Below, in pieces: positions 20,447-28,702 of a stretch of 64,000 nt of DNA. The DNA lies in the NCBI RefSeq assembly GCF_001940455.1, contig NZ_MKQR01000007.1, forward strand, positions 679,902-743,901. Direction: 5' to 3'. The position numbers and the translations under genes were made by a program. The DNA is from Actinokineospora bangkokensis (GTDB taxonomy: Bacteria; Actinomycetota; Actinomycetes; Mycobacteriales; Pseudonocardiaceae). Positions within the stretch are counted from its first letter, which is position 1. Every line of letters begins with the position of its first letter. The notes under the pieces are model-generated. The model was not told the origin of the DNA and ran no database searches. It saw only the letters and a program-made list of their open reading frames with translations.

Positions 20447-23148
20447 GCGTGCTGCCCGGGCGGGAGGCCGTCGTCGAGGAGGTGGTCGCGCGGCTGCGCG
20501 CGGGCGGTCGGGTGGTGCTCGACGGGCCCGCGGGCATCGGCAAGACCGCGGTGTGGCGCGCGGCCCTGGCCCGCTGCGCCCCGCACGCCGCGGTGCTGTC
20601 CTGCGCGCCCACCGAGGCGGAGTCCGCGCTGCCGCTGGCGGCCCTGGCCGACCTGCTGCGCCCGCTGGCCCCGCTGGTCGACGCCCTGCCGCCGGTGCAG
20701 CGCGCCGCGGCGGGCGCCGTCCTGCTCGACACCCCGGCGGGCGACCACCCCGACGGTCACGTCCTCGGCGCCACCACCCGCGCCCTGCTCGACGCGGCGG
20801 GCGGCGGCGGGCCGGTGGTCGTCGCCGTGGACGACGCGCCCTGGCTGGACCCGCCCAGCGAGCGGGCGCTGCGGTTCGCCCTGCGCCGGGTGCGCCCGGG
20901 GGTGGCGGTGCTGCTGGCCGTGCGCGGCCCGGCGGGCGACCCGCCGCCGCTGCCGCTGGGCCTCGACGACGCGCTGCGGGTGCCGGTCGCCCCGCTGGGC
21001 CCCGGCGCCCTGCACCACGTGCTGCGCGACCGGCTCGGCGCCGCGCTGCCGCGCCCGCTGCTGGGCCGCATCGCCGAGGGGTCCGGCGGCAACCCGCTGC
21101 TGGCGATCGAGCTGGCCAGGGCGGTGCTGCGGCTGCCGGCGCTGCCCCGGCCCGGCGCCGACCTGCCGGTGCGGGCCTCGCTGCGCGAGCTGCTCGCCGC
21201 CGCCGTGGCCGCCCTGCCGCCCGCGGGCCGCGACGCCGTCCGGCTGGCCGCCCTGCTCTCCGCGCCCCGCCTGCCCGACCTGGTCGCCGCCGGGGTGGAC
21301 CCGGCCGACCTCGACCCCGCCGAGGAGGCGGGCCTGCTCGCGGTGGGCCACGACGGCATCGCCTTCGCCCACCCGCTGCACGCCGCCGCCGTCCGGGCGG
21401 GCATCCCGCCGGGGGTGCGCCGCGGGCTGCACCGCCGCCTCGCCGACGTCGTGGCCGACCCCGACGAGCGGGCCAGGCAGCTGGCCGCGGGCACCGGCGG
21501 CCCGGACCCGGCGGTGGCCGCCGAGGTCGCCGCCGCCGCCCGCCGCCAGCAGGCGCGCGGCGCCCCGGAACTGGCCGCCGGCCTGTTCGACATCGCCGTC
21601 GAGCTCACCCCGGACGGGCCCGCGCGCGACGGGCTGCGCCTGGAGGCCGCGCGCTGCCGCTACGGCAGCGGCGACTACGCCGCGGCCGCCGCCGAGCTGG
21701 ACGCGCTGGTCGACCGGCTCACCGGCGCGCCGCTGGCCGAGGCGCTGATGCTGCGCGCGGTGGTGGCCTGGAGCGCCGACGGCGCCAGCGCCGAGGCCGA
21801 GCGGCTGGCCGAGCGCGGGCTGGCCGCGGTCGACCCGGGCACCCCGGCGGCGGGGCGCATCCACGCCCACCTGTCGGTGTTCCGCGCCTCCCCGGACGCC
21901 GCCCGCGCCGACGCCGAGGCCGCCCGGCGGCTGCTCGCGGGCAGCCCGGCCGACCGCCCGCTGCTGTCCGCGGCCCTGCTCACCCAGCACTTCCAGGAGG
22001 TGCGGCTCGGGCTGGCGCCGCGGGCGGAGCTGTTCGACGAGGCCATCGCGCTGGAGGACGCCGACCCGCACTGGCTGGCCGCCACCGTCCCGGCGATCTG
22101 GTGGCGCTCGGTGGACGCCCACGCCGCCGCCCGCGACCGGCTCACCAGGATGCTGGAGCGGGCCACCGCCCGCGGCGACGAGCCCTCCCAGCACGAGCTG
22201 CTGGGCCACCTGGGCGAGACCGAGCTGCACTCCGGGCGCTGGGCCGACGCCGCCGCGCACACCGAGGCGGCCACCGACCTGGGCGACCAGCTCGGCACCG
22301 GCCTGGTGGGGGAGCGGTGGCTGCGCGGGATGCTCGCGGCCCTGCGCGGTGACGCCGCGGTCGCCGACGAGCTGGCGGCCTGGGGCCTGGGCTGGGCGGC
22401 GGAGAACGAGGACCCGTCGGCGGAGCGGATCTTCGCCTACCTCGCGGGCTGCGCCGCCGCGGCCCGGGGCGACGCCGCCGCGGCCGCCGAGCGGTTCGCC
22501 GCGGTGCGCCGCTCGCTGGCGGCCGTGGGGCTGGTGGAGCCGCTGTCGCTGCGCTACGAACCGGAGTGGGTGGAGGCGTGCGTGGCGACCGGCGACCTGC
22601 CCACCGCCCGGCGCGCCCAGGACCTGCTTGCCGAGCGGCACGCCCGGCTGCCCCGCCCGTGGACCGGGCTCGGCCTCGCCCGCGGCCGGGTGCTGCTCGC
22701 CGCGGCGTCCGGGGAGGACACCGCCGACGCGGTGGCGGACCTGCTGGCGGCCCGCGAGGCCACACCGCCGGACGTGGTGCCCCTCGACCGCGCCCGCTGC
22801 CTGCTCGTCGCCGGGGTCGCCCAGCGCCGGGCCCGCCGCCGCGCCGCCGCCCGCACCCTGCTCGGCCAGGCGCTCGCGGAGTTCGAGGCGCTGGGGGCCG
22901 CCGCCTGGGCGGCCCGCGCGGCGTCCGAGCTGGACAGGACGGGCGGGCGGACCGCCGACGCGACCGCGCTCACCCCCACCGAGGAGCGCGTCGCCCGACT
23001 CGCCGCCCAGGGGCGCACCAACCGGCTCATCGCGGAGGAGCTGTTCGTCAGCCCCAAGACGGTGGAGGCCAACCTCGCCCGCGCCTACCGCAAGCTCGGC
23101 ATCACCACGCGCGCCCAGCTCGGCGCGGTCATGGGCCGCACCAGCTGA
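20443..23148 (+). CDS. Large ATP-binding LuxR-family (LAL) regulator
   Basis: 901 residues. N-terminal AAA-like NTPase with Walker A GPAGIGKT (residues 28-35) and Walker B-like VVAVDDAPWLD, a long helical TPR-like middle rich in Ala, and a C-terminal LuxR helix-turn-helix (LTPTEERVARLAAQGRTNRL, then FVSPKTVEANLARAYRKLGI). LAL regulators switch on natural-product clusters, for example PikD. Overlap with pabAB by 4 bases makes them one operon, and it precedes the putative biosynthetic block, for which it is the best pathway-activator candidate. Effector unknown. Confidence 0.9.
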   Translation: MSVLPGREAVVEEVVARLRAGGRVVLDGPAGIGKTAVWRAALARCAPHAAVLSCAPTEAESALPLAALADLLRPLAPLVDALPPVQRAAAGAVLLDTPAGDHPDGHVLGATTRALLDAAGGGGPVVVAVDDAPWLDPPSERALRFALRRVRPGVAVLLAVRGPAGDPPPLPLGLDDALRVPVAPLGPGALHHVLRDRLGAALPRPLLGRIAEGSGGNPLLAIELARAVLRLPALPRPGADLPVRASLRELLAAAVAALPPAGRDAVRLAALLSAPRLPDLVAAGVDPADLDPAEEAGLLAVGHDGIAFAHPLHAAAVRAGIPPGVRRGLHRRLADVVADPDERARQLAAGTGGPDPAVAAEVAAAARRQQARGAPELAAGLFDIAVELTPDGPARDGLRLEAARCRYGSGDYAAAAAELDALVDRLTGAPLAEALMLRAVVAWSADGASAEAERLAERGLAAVDPGTPAAGRIHAHLSVFRASPDAARADAEAARRLLAGSPADRPLLSAALLTQHFQEVRLGLAPRAELFDEAIALEDADPHWLAATVPAIWWRSVDAHAAARDRLTRMLERATARGDEPSQHELLGHLGETELHSGRWADAAAHTEAATDLGDQLGTGLVGERWLRGMLAALRGDAAVADELAAWGLGWAAENEDPSAERIFAYLAGCAAAARGDAAAAAERFAAVRRSLAAVGLVEPLSLRYEPEWVEACVATGDLPTARRAQDLLAERHARLPRPWTGLGLARGRVLLAAASGEDTADAVADLLAAREATPPDVVPLDRARCLLVAGVAQRRARRRAAARTLLGQALAEFEALGAAAWAARAASELDRTGGRTADATALTPTEERVARLAAQGRTNRLIAEELFVSPKTVEANLARAYRKLGITTRAQLGAVMGRTS

Positions 23149-23185
23149 CCCGCGCGCGGGCGACCGCGGCGGTGGCGCGGGTGGT

Positions 23186-24433
23186 TCACGCGGGACCGGT
23201 GAGCCGCACGGCGCGGCCGTCGATCCGCCAGGTGCCGATCTCCTCGTCGCCGTCCACCACCAGTTCCACCGGGCCGGGGCGGCTCAGGAACGACACCAGG
23301 CTGGCCGTCGCCCCGTACGCGCCGACGTTCTCCACCAGCAGGACGTCCCCCGGCTTGGGGTCGGCCACCGGCACCCGCGCGGCCACCCGGTCCAGCGGCG
23401 TGCACAGCGGCCCGACGACATCGACCTCCGGCACCTCGCCGCCCTCCGGTAGCCCGCCGCCCTCCGGCACCTCGCCGGTCCCGGCGCCCAGGTTCTCCAC
23501 CGCGGTGCGCGGCCGCAGCACCCGACCCAGGCCGGACATCCCGCCCAGCACGTTGATGCCACCGTCCACGACGACCAGCACCCCGTTCGGCCGGTGCTTG
23601 ACGTCCACGACGGTCACCAGCAGCACCCCGGCCCCCGCGACCACCCGCCTGCCGGTCTCGAACCACAGCCGCGGCCGGTGCTCCCAGCCGGACAGCAGCC
23701 GCTCCAGCCCCTCGCGCAGCCCGTCGAGCCCGCACCCGGCGCCCGCGGTCGCGTACGGCCAGGGGAACCCGCCGCCGAGGTCGACCACCTTCGGGGGAAC
23801 CCCCGTCACACCCGCCACCAGGTCGACGACATCCCTTGCGTGGGTGAAACCCTCCAGCAGGTCGGCGACGGAGCCCAGCTGCGAGCCGAGGTAGACGTGG
23901 AAGCCGAGCAGCTCCACCCCGGCGGGCGCGGCGGCCCACGCCGCGGCCGCCTCGTCCGCGGCGAAGCCGAACTGCCGCCCGTCCGACATCGACAGCCCCG
24001 CCGCGGGCCGCCCGGCGGGCATCAGGCGCAACAGCGCCCGCAGCCCCCGCCCGGTCGACCCGGCCACCCGCCCCAGCCGGTCCAGCTCCGCGGCGGACTC
24101 GCAGGAGAACAGCCGCGCGCCCGCGCCGACCACCTCGACCAGCTCGGCCTCGGCCTTGCCCGGTCCGGTGTAGAGCACCTCGGCCGGGTCGAACCCGGCC
24201 GCCACGGCCGAGGCCAGCTCACCCGGGGAGGACACCTCCGCGCCGCACCCGGCTCCGCGCGCCGCGGCCACCACCGGTGCGAGCGGGTTGGCCTTGAGGG
24301 AGTACAGCAGCTCCGCCCCGGCGGGCAGCGCCGCGCGCAGCTCGCCCGCCCGCGCCCGCACGCCCGCCAGGTCGTAGCGGTAGAGCGGCGTGCCGTGCCG
24401 CTGGGCTGTTCGGACCAACTCGACGCGGTTCAT
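23186..24433 (-). CDS. Fold-type III PLP decarboxylase, probable ACP-linked amino acid decarboxylase
   Basis: 415 residues from ATG (MNRVELVRTAQRHGTPLYRY); an upstream TTG has no ribosome site. Alanine-racemase-like barrel with the PLP Lys47 in YSLKAN, HVYLGSQ, GGGFPWPY, and FETGRRVV; C-terminal Cys344 in GPLCTPLD and Tyr373 in ENVGAYGA complete the active site across the dimer. The family includes diaminopimelate decarboxylase and the carrier-protein-dependent enzymes BtrK (butirosin) and VinO (vicenistatin). The nearby ACP and glutamate mutase favour the latter role, decarboxylating an aminoacyl-ACP such as 3-methylaspartyl-ACP. Divergent from the radical SAM gene across a 118-bp regulatory gap. 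Confidence 0.85.
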   Translation of the reverse strand: MNRVELVRTAQRHGTPLYRYDLAGVRARAGELRAALPAGAELLYSLKANPLAPVVAAARGAGCGAEVSSPGELASAVAAGFDPAEVLYTGPGKAEAELVEVVGAGARLFSCESAAELDRLGRVAGSTGRGLRALLRLMPAGRPAAGLSMSDGRQFGFAADEAAAAWAAAPAGVELLGFHVYLGSQLGSVADLLEGFTHARDVVDLVAGVTGVPPKVVDLGGGFPWPYATAGAGCGLDGLREGLERLLSGWEHRPRLWFETGRRVVAGAGVLLVTVVDVKHRPNGVLVVVDGGINVLGGMSGLGRVLRPRTAVENLGAGTGEVPEGGGLPEGGEVPEVDVVGPLCTPLDRVAARVPVADPKPGDVLLVENVGAYGATASLVSFLSRPGPVELVVDGDEEIGTWRIDGRAVRLTGPA

Positions 24434-24485
24434 CCGGTTCCATTTCTCGCTCAATCGGCCAGCAAACGGTGCCTTGCGCCCTATC

Positions 24486-24525
24486 TCGGCTGCGAGGTAT
24501 CGTCAGCCGATCCTGATCCTACTGT
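24486..24525. promoter_or_regulatory. Divergent promoter with candidate operator
   Basis: A perfect 7-bp inverted repeat TCGGCTG/CAGCCGA (24486-24492 and 24504-24510) lies just upstream of a -10-like TACTGT (24520-24525) directed at the radical SAM gene, whose GTG with AGGGGG site is 27 bases further on. The repeat covers the -35 position, as expected for a repressor or activator site controlling the two divergent biosynthetic units. Confidence 0.5.
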
Positions 24526-24551
24526 GCGGGTCGTCTGCCAAGGGGGACGCG

Positions 24552-25601
24552 GTGTCCACATTCAAAGCGCTGGAGATGCAGCAGCTCGGCGCGGGCAACC
24601 TGCGCGCGATCGAAATCGGCGTGACATCCCGGTGCAACTTCCGGTGCAGCTACTGTGGGGCGTACGACCTGCTGGAGCGCAAGATCCTTTCGGTGGACGA
24701 CGTGGCGTCGGTGATCGACACGCTGCCCGACCTCGAACGCGTGAAGCTCTCCGGCGGTGAGGTCCTGCTGGAATTCGAAATCTGCGAGGGAATCATCAAG
24801 CTGTGCACCGAGCGCGGCATTTCGACGCAGATCAATTCAAATGGGACATTGCTCAACGAGGAGAAGTTCGACCGGCTGGAGGCAGCGGGCCTGGACGTGC
24901 TGCACTTCTCGCTCAACCACACCGACGCGCAGTCGCACTCGGCCTTCTACAAGGTCACCGAGAAGATGTTCCCGAAGATCGTCTACTCGGTCCAGCGGGC
25001 GGTGGAGTCGCCGACCATCGACGCGGTGGTCGAGACCATCCTGTTCAACGAGACCGAGAAGCGGATGACCGAGGTGCACCGGTTCGCCGCCGACCTCGGG
25101 GTGCGCAAGCACGAGATCCAGATGGAGATCCCGAGCCTGCACCAGGGCTACGAGAACACCATGACCCGCGACGCGCTCGCGGACGCGATCGTCGACCTGG
25201 TCTCGCACCGCGACCCGAGGACCGAGCTGTACTTCTCCTGCCTGTCGGCGTACTTCCACGCGGGCACCGAGCACTGGAAGCGGCTCCAGCCCTACTTCAG
25301 CGCCGACCCCGGCGTCATCTACTCCAGCTGCATCGAGGGCAAGGCGCAGCTGCACCTGCACTCCAACGGCGACGTCATGATCTGCGAGCTGGGCAACCCC
25401 GACGTCATCGGCAACGTGTTCGAGACCGACATGCTGTCCATCTACAACACCAGCGACCGGCTCAAGGCGTTCGTGCACAGCAAGCACGACGAGGGCTCGT
25501 TCTCCTGCTTCCGGCACTTCGACTTCCCCGGCCAGACCGAGGCGCAGAAGGCGGAGGGCGGCCCGACGCTGCTCCCGCTGCCCACGGTGCGCGGCAAGTA
25601 G
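24552..25601 (+). CDS. Radical SAM enzyme of the glutamate-mutase cluster
   Basis: 349 residues. The SAM-cluster motif is Cys28-x3-Cys32-x2-Cys35 (CNFRCSYCG), followed by the SGGEVLLE SAM-contact strand. The C-terminal part carries Cys260, Cys278 and Cys319, which could bind an auxiliary Fe-S cluster as in SPASM/twitch proteins. GTG start with an AGGGGG site; a promoter and inverted repeat lie upstream. The first 300 bases are noticeably less GC-rich than the neighbours. It is followed after 8 bases by glutamate mutase S, implying a linked pathway step (dehydrogenation, epimerisation or C-C chemistry on the methylaspartate-derived unit). Reaction not predictable. Confidence 0.88.
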   Translation: MSTFKALEMQQLGAGNLRAIEIGVTSRCNFRCSYCGAYDLLERKILSVDDVASVIDTLPDLERVKLSGGEVLLEFEICEGIIKLCTERGISTQINSNGTLLNEEKFDRLEAAGLDVLHFSLNHTDAQSHSAFYKVTEKMFPKIVYSVQRAVESPTIDAVVETILFNETEKRMTEVHRFAADLGVRKHEIQMEIPSLHQGYENTMTRDALADAIVDLVSHRDPRTELYFSCLSAYFHAGTEHWKRLQPYFSADPGVIYSSCIEGKAQLHLHSNGDVMICELGNPDVIGNVFETDMLSIYNTSDRLKAFVHSKHDEGSFSCFRHFDFPGQTEAQKAEGGPTLLPLPTVRGK

Positions 25602-25609
25602 GGCGAACC

Positions 25610-26035
25610 GTGCTGCCGCGCGACCGCGGCGTGGTCCTGGGCCTGGTCGGCAACGACATCCACGTCGTCGCCAACCGGGTCCTGGCCATCGGCATGGCGG
25701 AGAACGGGTTCCGGCCCTACAACCTGGGCACCAACAACACCGTGGACGACTTCGCCGACGCGGTGCTGGAGACCGGCGCCCGCGCGGTGCTGGTGGCCTC
25801 GGTGAACGGCGAGGGCGAGAAGTCCTGCGCCGGGTTCGGCGACCGGTTCGCCGAGCTCGGCCTGGGCGGGGTCCTGCGCTACGTCGGCGGCAACCTGGCG
25901 CTGGGCGAGCGGCCCACCGCCGAGGTCGTCGCGCGGTTCACCGGCTACGGGTTCCACCGCGTGTTCCACCAGCCCGAGGGGTTCCAGCCGGTGTTCGACG
26001 CGCTTGAGGAGGACCTGCGTGCCCGGGCGGGGTAG
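25610..26035 (+). CDS. Glutamate mutase small (B12-binding) subunit
   Basis: 141 residues, the size of clostridial GlmS/MutS. It opens VVLGLVGNDIHVVANRVL, aligning with the B12-binding DxHxxG motif: Asp16 and His18, whose imidazole replaces the cobalamin base, are kept, but the motif Gly is Ala21. VLVASVNGEGE and YVGGNLALGE match the later SLYGQGE and FVGGNI segments of the family. With subunit E it interconverts (S)-glutamate and (2S,3S)-3-methylaspartate through a 5'-deoxyadenosyl radical. Subunit E starts within its last 17 bases. The E/S/L trio makes assignment firm despite the variant motif. Confidence 0.9.
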   Translation: MLPRDRGVVLGLVGNDIHVVANRVLAIGMAENGFRPYNLGTNNTVDDFADAVLETGARAVLVASVNGEGEKSCAGFGDRFAELGLGGVLRYVGGNLALGERPTAEVVARFTGYGFHRVFHQPEGFQPVFDALEEDLRARAG

Positions 26036-27419
26036 GGGGCTGGGCGCGGACATCGGCGCCGAGCGCGCCCGGCTGCTGGCCCGCCACGGCGAGCCGGGCC
26101 TGGACCCGGCCACCGCCCGCGAGCACCTGGCCGCCCTGCCCGCCGACCGGTTCGCCTCGGTGCTGTTCGCCCGCCCGCGCAGCCGCCCGCTCGTGCAGCC
26201 GCGCGGCGGGTTCCCCACCGCGGCCAAGCAGCGCGCGCTGACCGAGGCGCTGCACGAGGCGGGGGCCGACTTCCTGCCGCTGACCATCGACAGCCACACC
26301 CGGCACAACGCCCACGGCACGGCCGCCGAGCTGCTGGCCGCCGGGGTGGCCGAGGGGCGGGACCTGCTCAACGGCTACCCGCTGGTGGCGCACGGGGTCC
26401 GGGTGACCCGCGAGCTGTTCGCGGGCATCGACCGCCCGGTGAGCCTGCGGCACGGCACACCGGACGCCCGGCTGCTGGCGGAGCTGGCGCTGGCGTCGGG
26501 CATCACCGAGGTCGAGGGCGGCGGGCTGTGCTACTCGCTGCCCTACTCCCGCGCGTTCCCGCTGGAGCGCGCGCTGGTGCACTGGCAGTACGTCGACCGG
26601 CTGTGCGCGACGGCGGGCCCGCCGGAGCGGCCCGTGCACCGGGAGTCCTTCGGCCCGCTGACCGCGACCCTGGTGCCGCCGGTGGTCGCGGTGGTGGTGC
26701 AGCTGTGCGAGCTGCTGCTCGCCGCCGAGCAGGGCGTCACCTCCTTCACCGTCAGCTTCGGGCAGACCGGCAGCGTCGAGCAGGACCTCGCGGTGGCCGA
26801 CGTGCTGCGGTCGGCGTCCGGGAAGTGGTTGGCGCGCTTCGGCTTCACCGGTGTGCAGGTGCGCCTGGCCTACCACCAGTGGATGGGCGCCTTCCCCGTC
26901 GACCCGGTGCTGGCCTGGCAGCTGATCGCGGTGTCCGCCGCGACCAGCGCGCTGCTGGGCGCGGACAAGGTGGTGGTGAAGACGCCCGACGAGGCCGTGG
27001 GCATCCCCACCGCCCGCAGCAACGCGGCGGCGGTGCGCGCCGTGCGGTACGCGCTGGACATGGTGCCCGCCCTGCCCCTGGGCAGCGAGGTGGTCGAGCA
27101 GGAGCGCGAGCTGATCACCGACGAGGTGGAGACGGTGCTCTCGACCATCGTGGACCTGCCCGCGCCCAGCCTGGTCTCCCAGGTGCACCGGGCGGTCCGC
27201 GCCGGGATCATCGACGTCCCGTTCGCCCCGCACGAGGAGAACGCCGGGGAGCTGGTCGCCGACCGGGGCGCGGGCAGGCGGATCCGGGTGCGCGAGCCCG
27301 GTCGCGTGCCGCTGACCCGCGCGCAGCTGCGCCGCGAGCACGAGCTGCGCGGCGCCGCCCCGGACGCGGGCGGACCACTGTGGGAAGCGCTCATGCGCGA
27401 CATCAGGATCTTCGCGTGA
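26019..27419 (+). CDS. Glutamate mutase epsilon (catalytic) subunit
   Basis: 466 residues from GTG preceded by an ideal AGGAGG and 6-base spacer. The TIM barrel holds the substrate residues known from the clostridial enzyme: Arg95 in TRHNAHG, Arg144 in RHGTPD and Glu166 in EGGG (offset of five from GlmE Arg100, Arg149, Glu171), plus HQWMGAFP at His286. It catalyses carbon-skeleton rearrangement of glutamate to 3-methylaspartate with subunit S and adenosylcobalamin. In actinomycetes this enzyme supplies methylaspartate for lipopeptides and beta-amino-acid macrolactam starters; no methylaspartate ammonia-lyase is present, arguing against glutamate fermentation. Confidence 0.94.
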   Translation: MPGRGRGLGADIGAERARLLARHGEPGLDPATAREHLAALPADRFASVLFARPRSRPLVQPRGGFPTAAKQRALTEALHEAGADFLPLTIDSHTRHNAHGTAAELLAAGVAEGRDLLNGYPLVAHGVRVTRELFAGIDRPVSLRHGTPDARLLAELALASGITEVEGGGLCYSLPYSRAFPLERALVHWQYVDRLCATAGPPERPVHRESFGPLTATLVPPVVAVVVQLCELLLAAEQGVTSFTVSFGQTGSVEQDLAVADVLRSASGKWLARFGFTGVQVRLAYHQWMGAFPVDPVLAWQLIAVSAATSALLGADKVVVKTPDEAVGIPTARSNAAAVRAVRYALDMVPALPLGSEVVEQERELITDEVETVLSTIVDLPAPSLVSQVHRAVRAGIIDVPFAPHEENAGELVADRGAGRRIRVREPGRVPLTRAQLRREHELRGAAPDAGGPLWEALMRDIRIFA

Positions 27420-28702
27420 GCGCTGCGGACCCCGTGCCACCGGCGGACCCCGTGCTGCTGGTGGACATCGGCAGCACGGTGGTGAAGGTCTGCGCGCACG
27501 ACGGCACCCGCCCGGGGCCGGTGCGGCTGGTGCCCAGGGACCCGGCCGTCGCCCCGGGCGAGCAGGTGCTCGCCCTCGCGGGCGGCGCGCCGCGGCTGCG
27601 GGTGTGCAGCTCGGCCAACGGCGGCCTGCGCGTCGGCGTCCTCGGGCTCACCCGCGGCCACAGCACGGCCGCCGCGGTGCGGGCCGCGGTGGCCGCCGGG
27701 GGCAACGTCGTCTACGCCGACCTGCTCGGCCTGCCGCGGGACACCCCGGCGCCGCCGGTCGACGTCCTGGTCCTCGTCGGCGGGGTGGACGGCGCCGACC
27801 CGGTGCACCTGCGCGACCGGCTGGGCCGCGCGCCGCAGGCGGGCAGGCCGCACGAGGTGCTGGTCTGGGCGGGCGCCGACGAACCCGGGGTGGTCGCGGG
27901 CCTGCCGGTGGACCACGTGGTGCCCAACGTCCTCGACCACCGGCTGCGCCCGGCCACCGGCGCCCTGGCCGACCTGGTCAGCGGCCTCTACGTCGAGGAC
28001 CTGGTGGACAGCAAGGGCCTGCGCGCGCTGGCCGGGCGCACCGAGGTGGCCGTCTGGCCCACCCCCGCGGTGGTGTCACTGGCCGCCGGGACCCTGGCCG
28101 CGGGCGGCGCCCCGTTCCCCGACGTCACCACCCCGTTCATCGTGGTCGACGTCGGCGGGGCGACCACCGACGCCTACTACTGCGCCGAGCTGCGGGCGGG
28201 CACCGCGCGCCCCGCACCGGGGGAGTCAGTGGTGCGCCGGGTCTTCACCGACCTGGGGGTCGTGGCGTCCCTGCCCGCCCTGCGCCAGGCCGTGACCACC
28301 CACCCTGGGCTGCTCGACCTCGCCGCCGCCCTCGACCCCGACGACCACCGCGAGCGCTACCACCAGCTGTGCGCGGGGGACTGGCCGCCGGGCCCGACCG
28401 CCTTCCTCGCCTGCCTGTACCTGGCCCTCCACCGGCTTGTCGACCCCGCTCGCGGCCCGGAGGTCGACCCGTCCGGGGTGGTCGGGCTGCTGGTCACCGG
28501 CGGGGCCAAGGGGGGCGCGGACACCGACGCGGTGCGCCGGGTGGCCGCCGCCGCGCTGGGCGTGCCGGAGGCCCGGTGGCACCTGCGCCTGGACACCGGG
28601 TACGAGCTGTGGGCGCACGGCCTGGCCGCGGTGCCCGGCGCGACCGGTCAGCCCTCGACCCGGAAGACCTCCGCGGACAGCTGCGCCGCCAGCTCCGACT
28701 GA
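27416..28702 (+). CDS. MutL-type glutamate mutase partner protein
   Basis: 428 residues. Actin/HSP70-fold ATPase signature at the N-terminus, VLLVDIGSTVVKVC, and a second phosphate loop IVVDVGGATTDAYY in the middle, both typical of the MutL family found between or beside mutS and mutE in Clostridium. It is thought to act as a chaperone or cofactor-reactivating factor for the B12 mutase; direct evidence is limited. GTGA overlap with subunit E. The last 18 or so residues lie antisense to the end of the convergent ATP-grasp gene (55-base overlap) and probably are not conserved. Confidence 0.85.
   Translation: MSAADPVPPADPVLLVDIGSTVVKVCAHDGTRPGPVRLVPRDPAVAPGEQVLALAGGAPRLRVCSSANGGLRVGVLGLTRGHSTAAAVRAAVAAGGNVVYADLLGLPRDTPAPPVDVLVLVGGVDGADPVHLRDRLGRAPQAGRPHEVLVWAGADEPGVVAGLPVDHVVPNVLDHRLRPATGALADLVSGLYVEDLVDSKGLRALAGRTEVAVWPTPAVVSLAAGTLAAGGAPFPDVTTPFIVVDVGGATTDAYYCAELRAGTARPAPGESVVRRVFTDLGVVASLPALRQAVTTHPGLLDLAAALDPDDHRERYHQLCAGDWPPGPTAFLACLYLALHRLVDPARGPEVDPSGVVGLLVTGGAKGGADTDAVRRVAAAALGVPEARWHLRLDTGYELWAHGLAAVPGATGQPSTRKTSADSCAASSD

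Noticed and set aside
20245..22641. 798-residue frame antisense to the LAL regulator
   Set aside because: Antisense shadow; the opposite strand encodes a motif-complete NTPase/LuxR protein.
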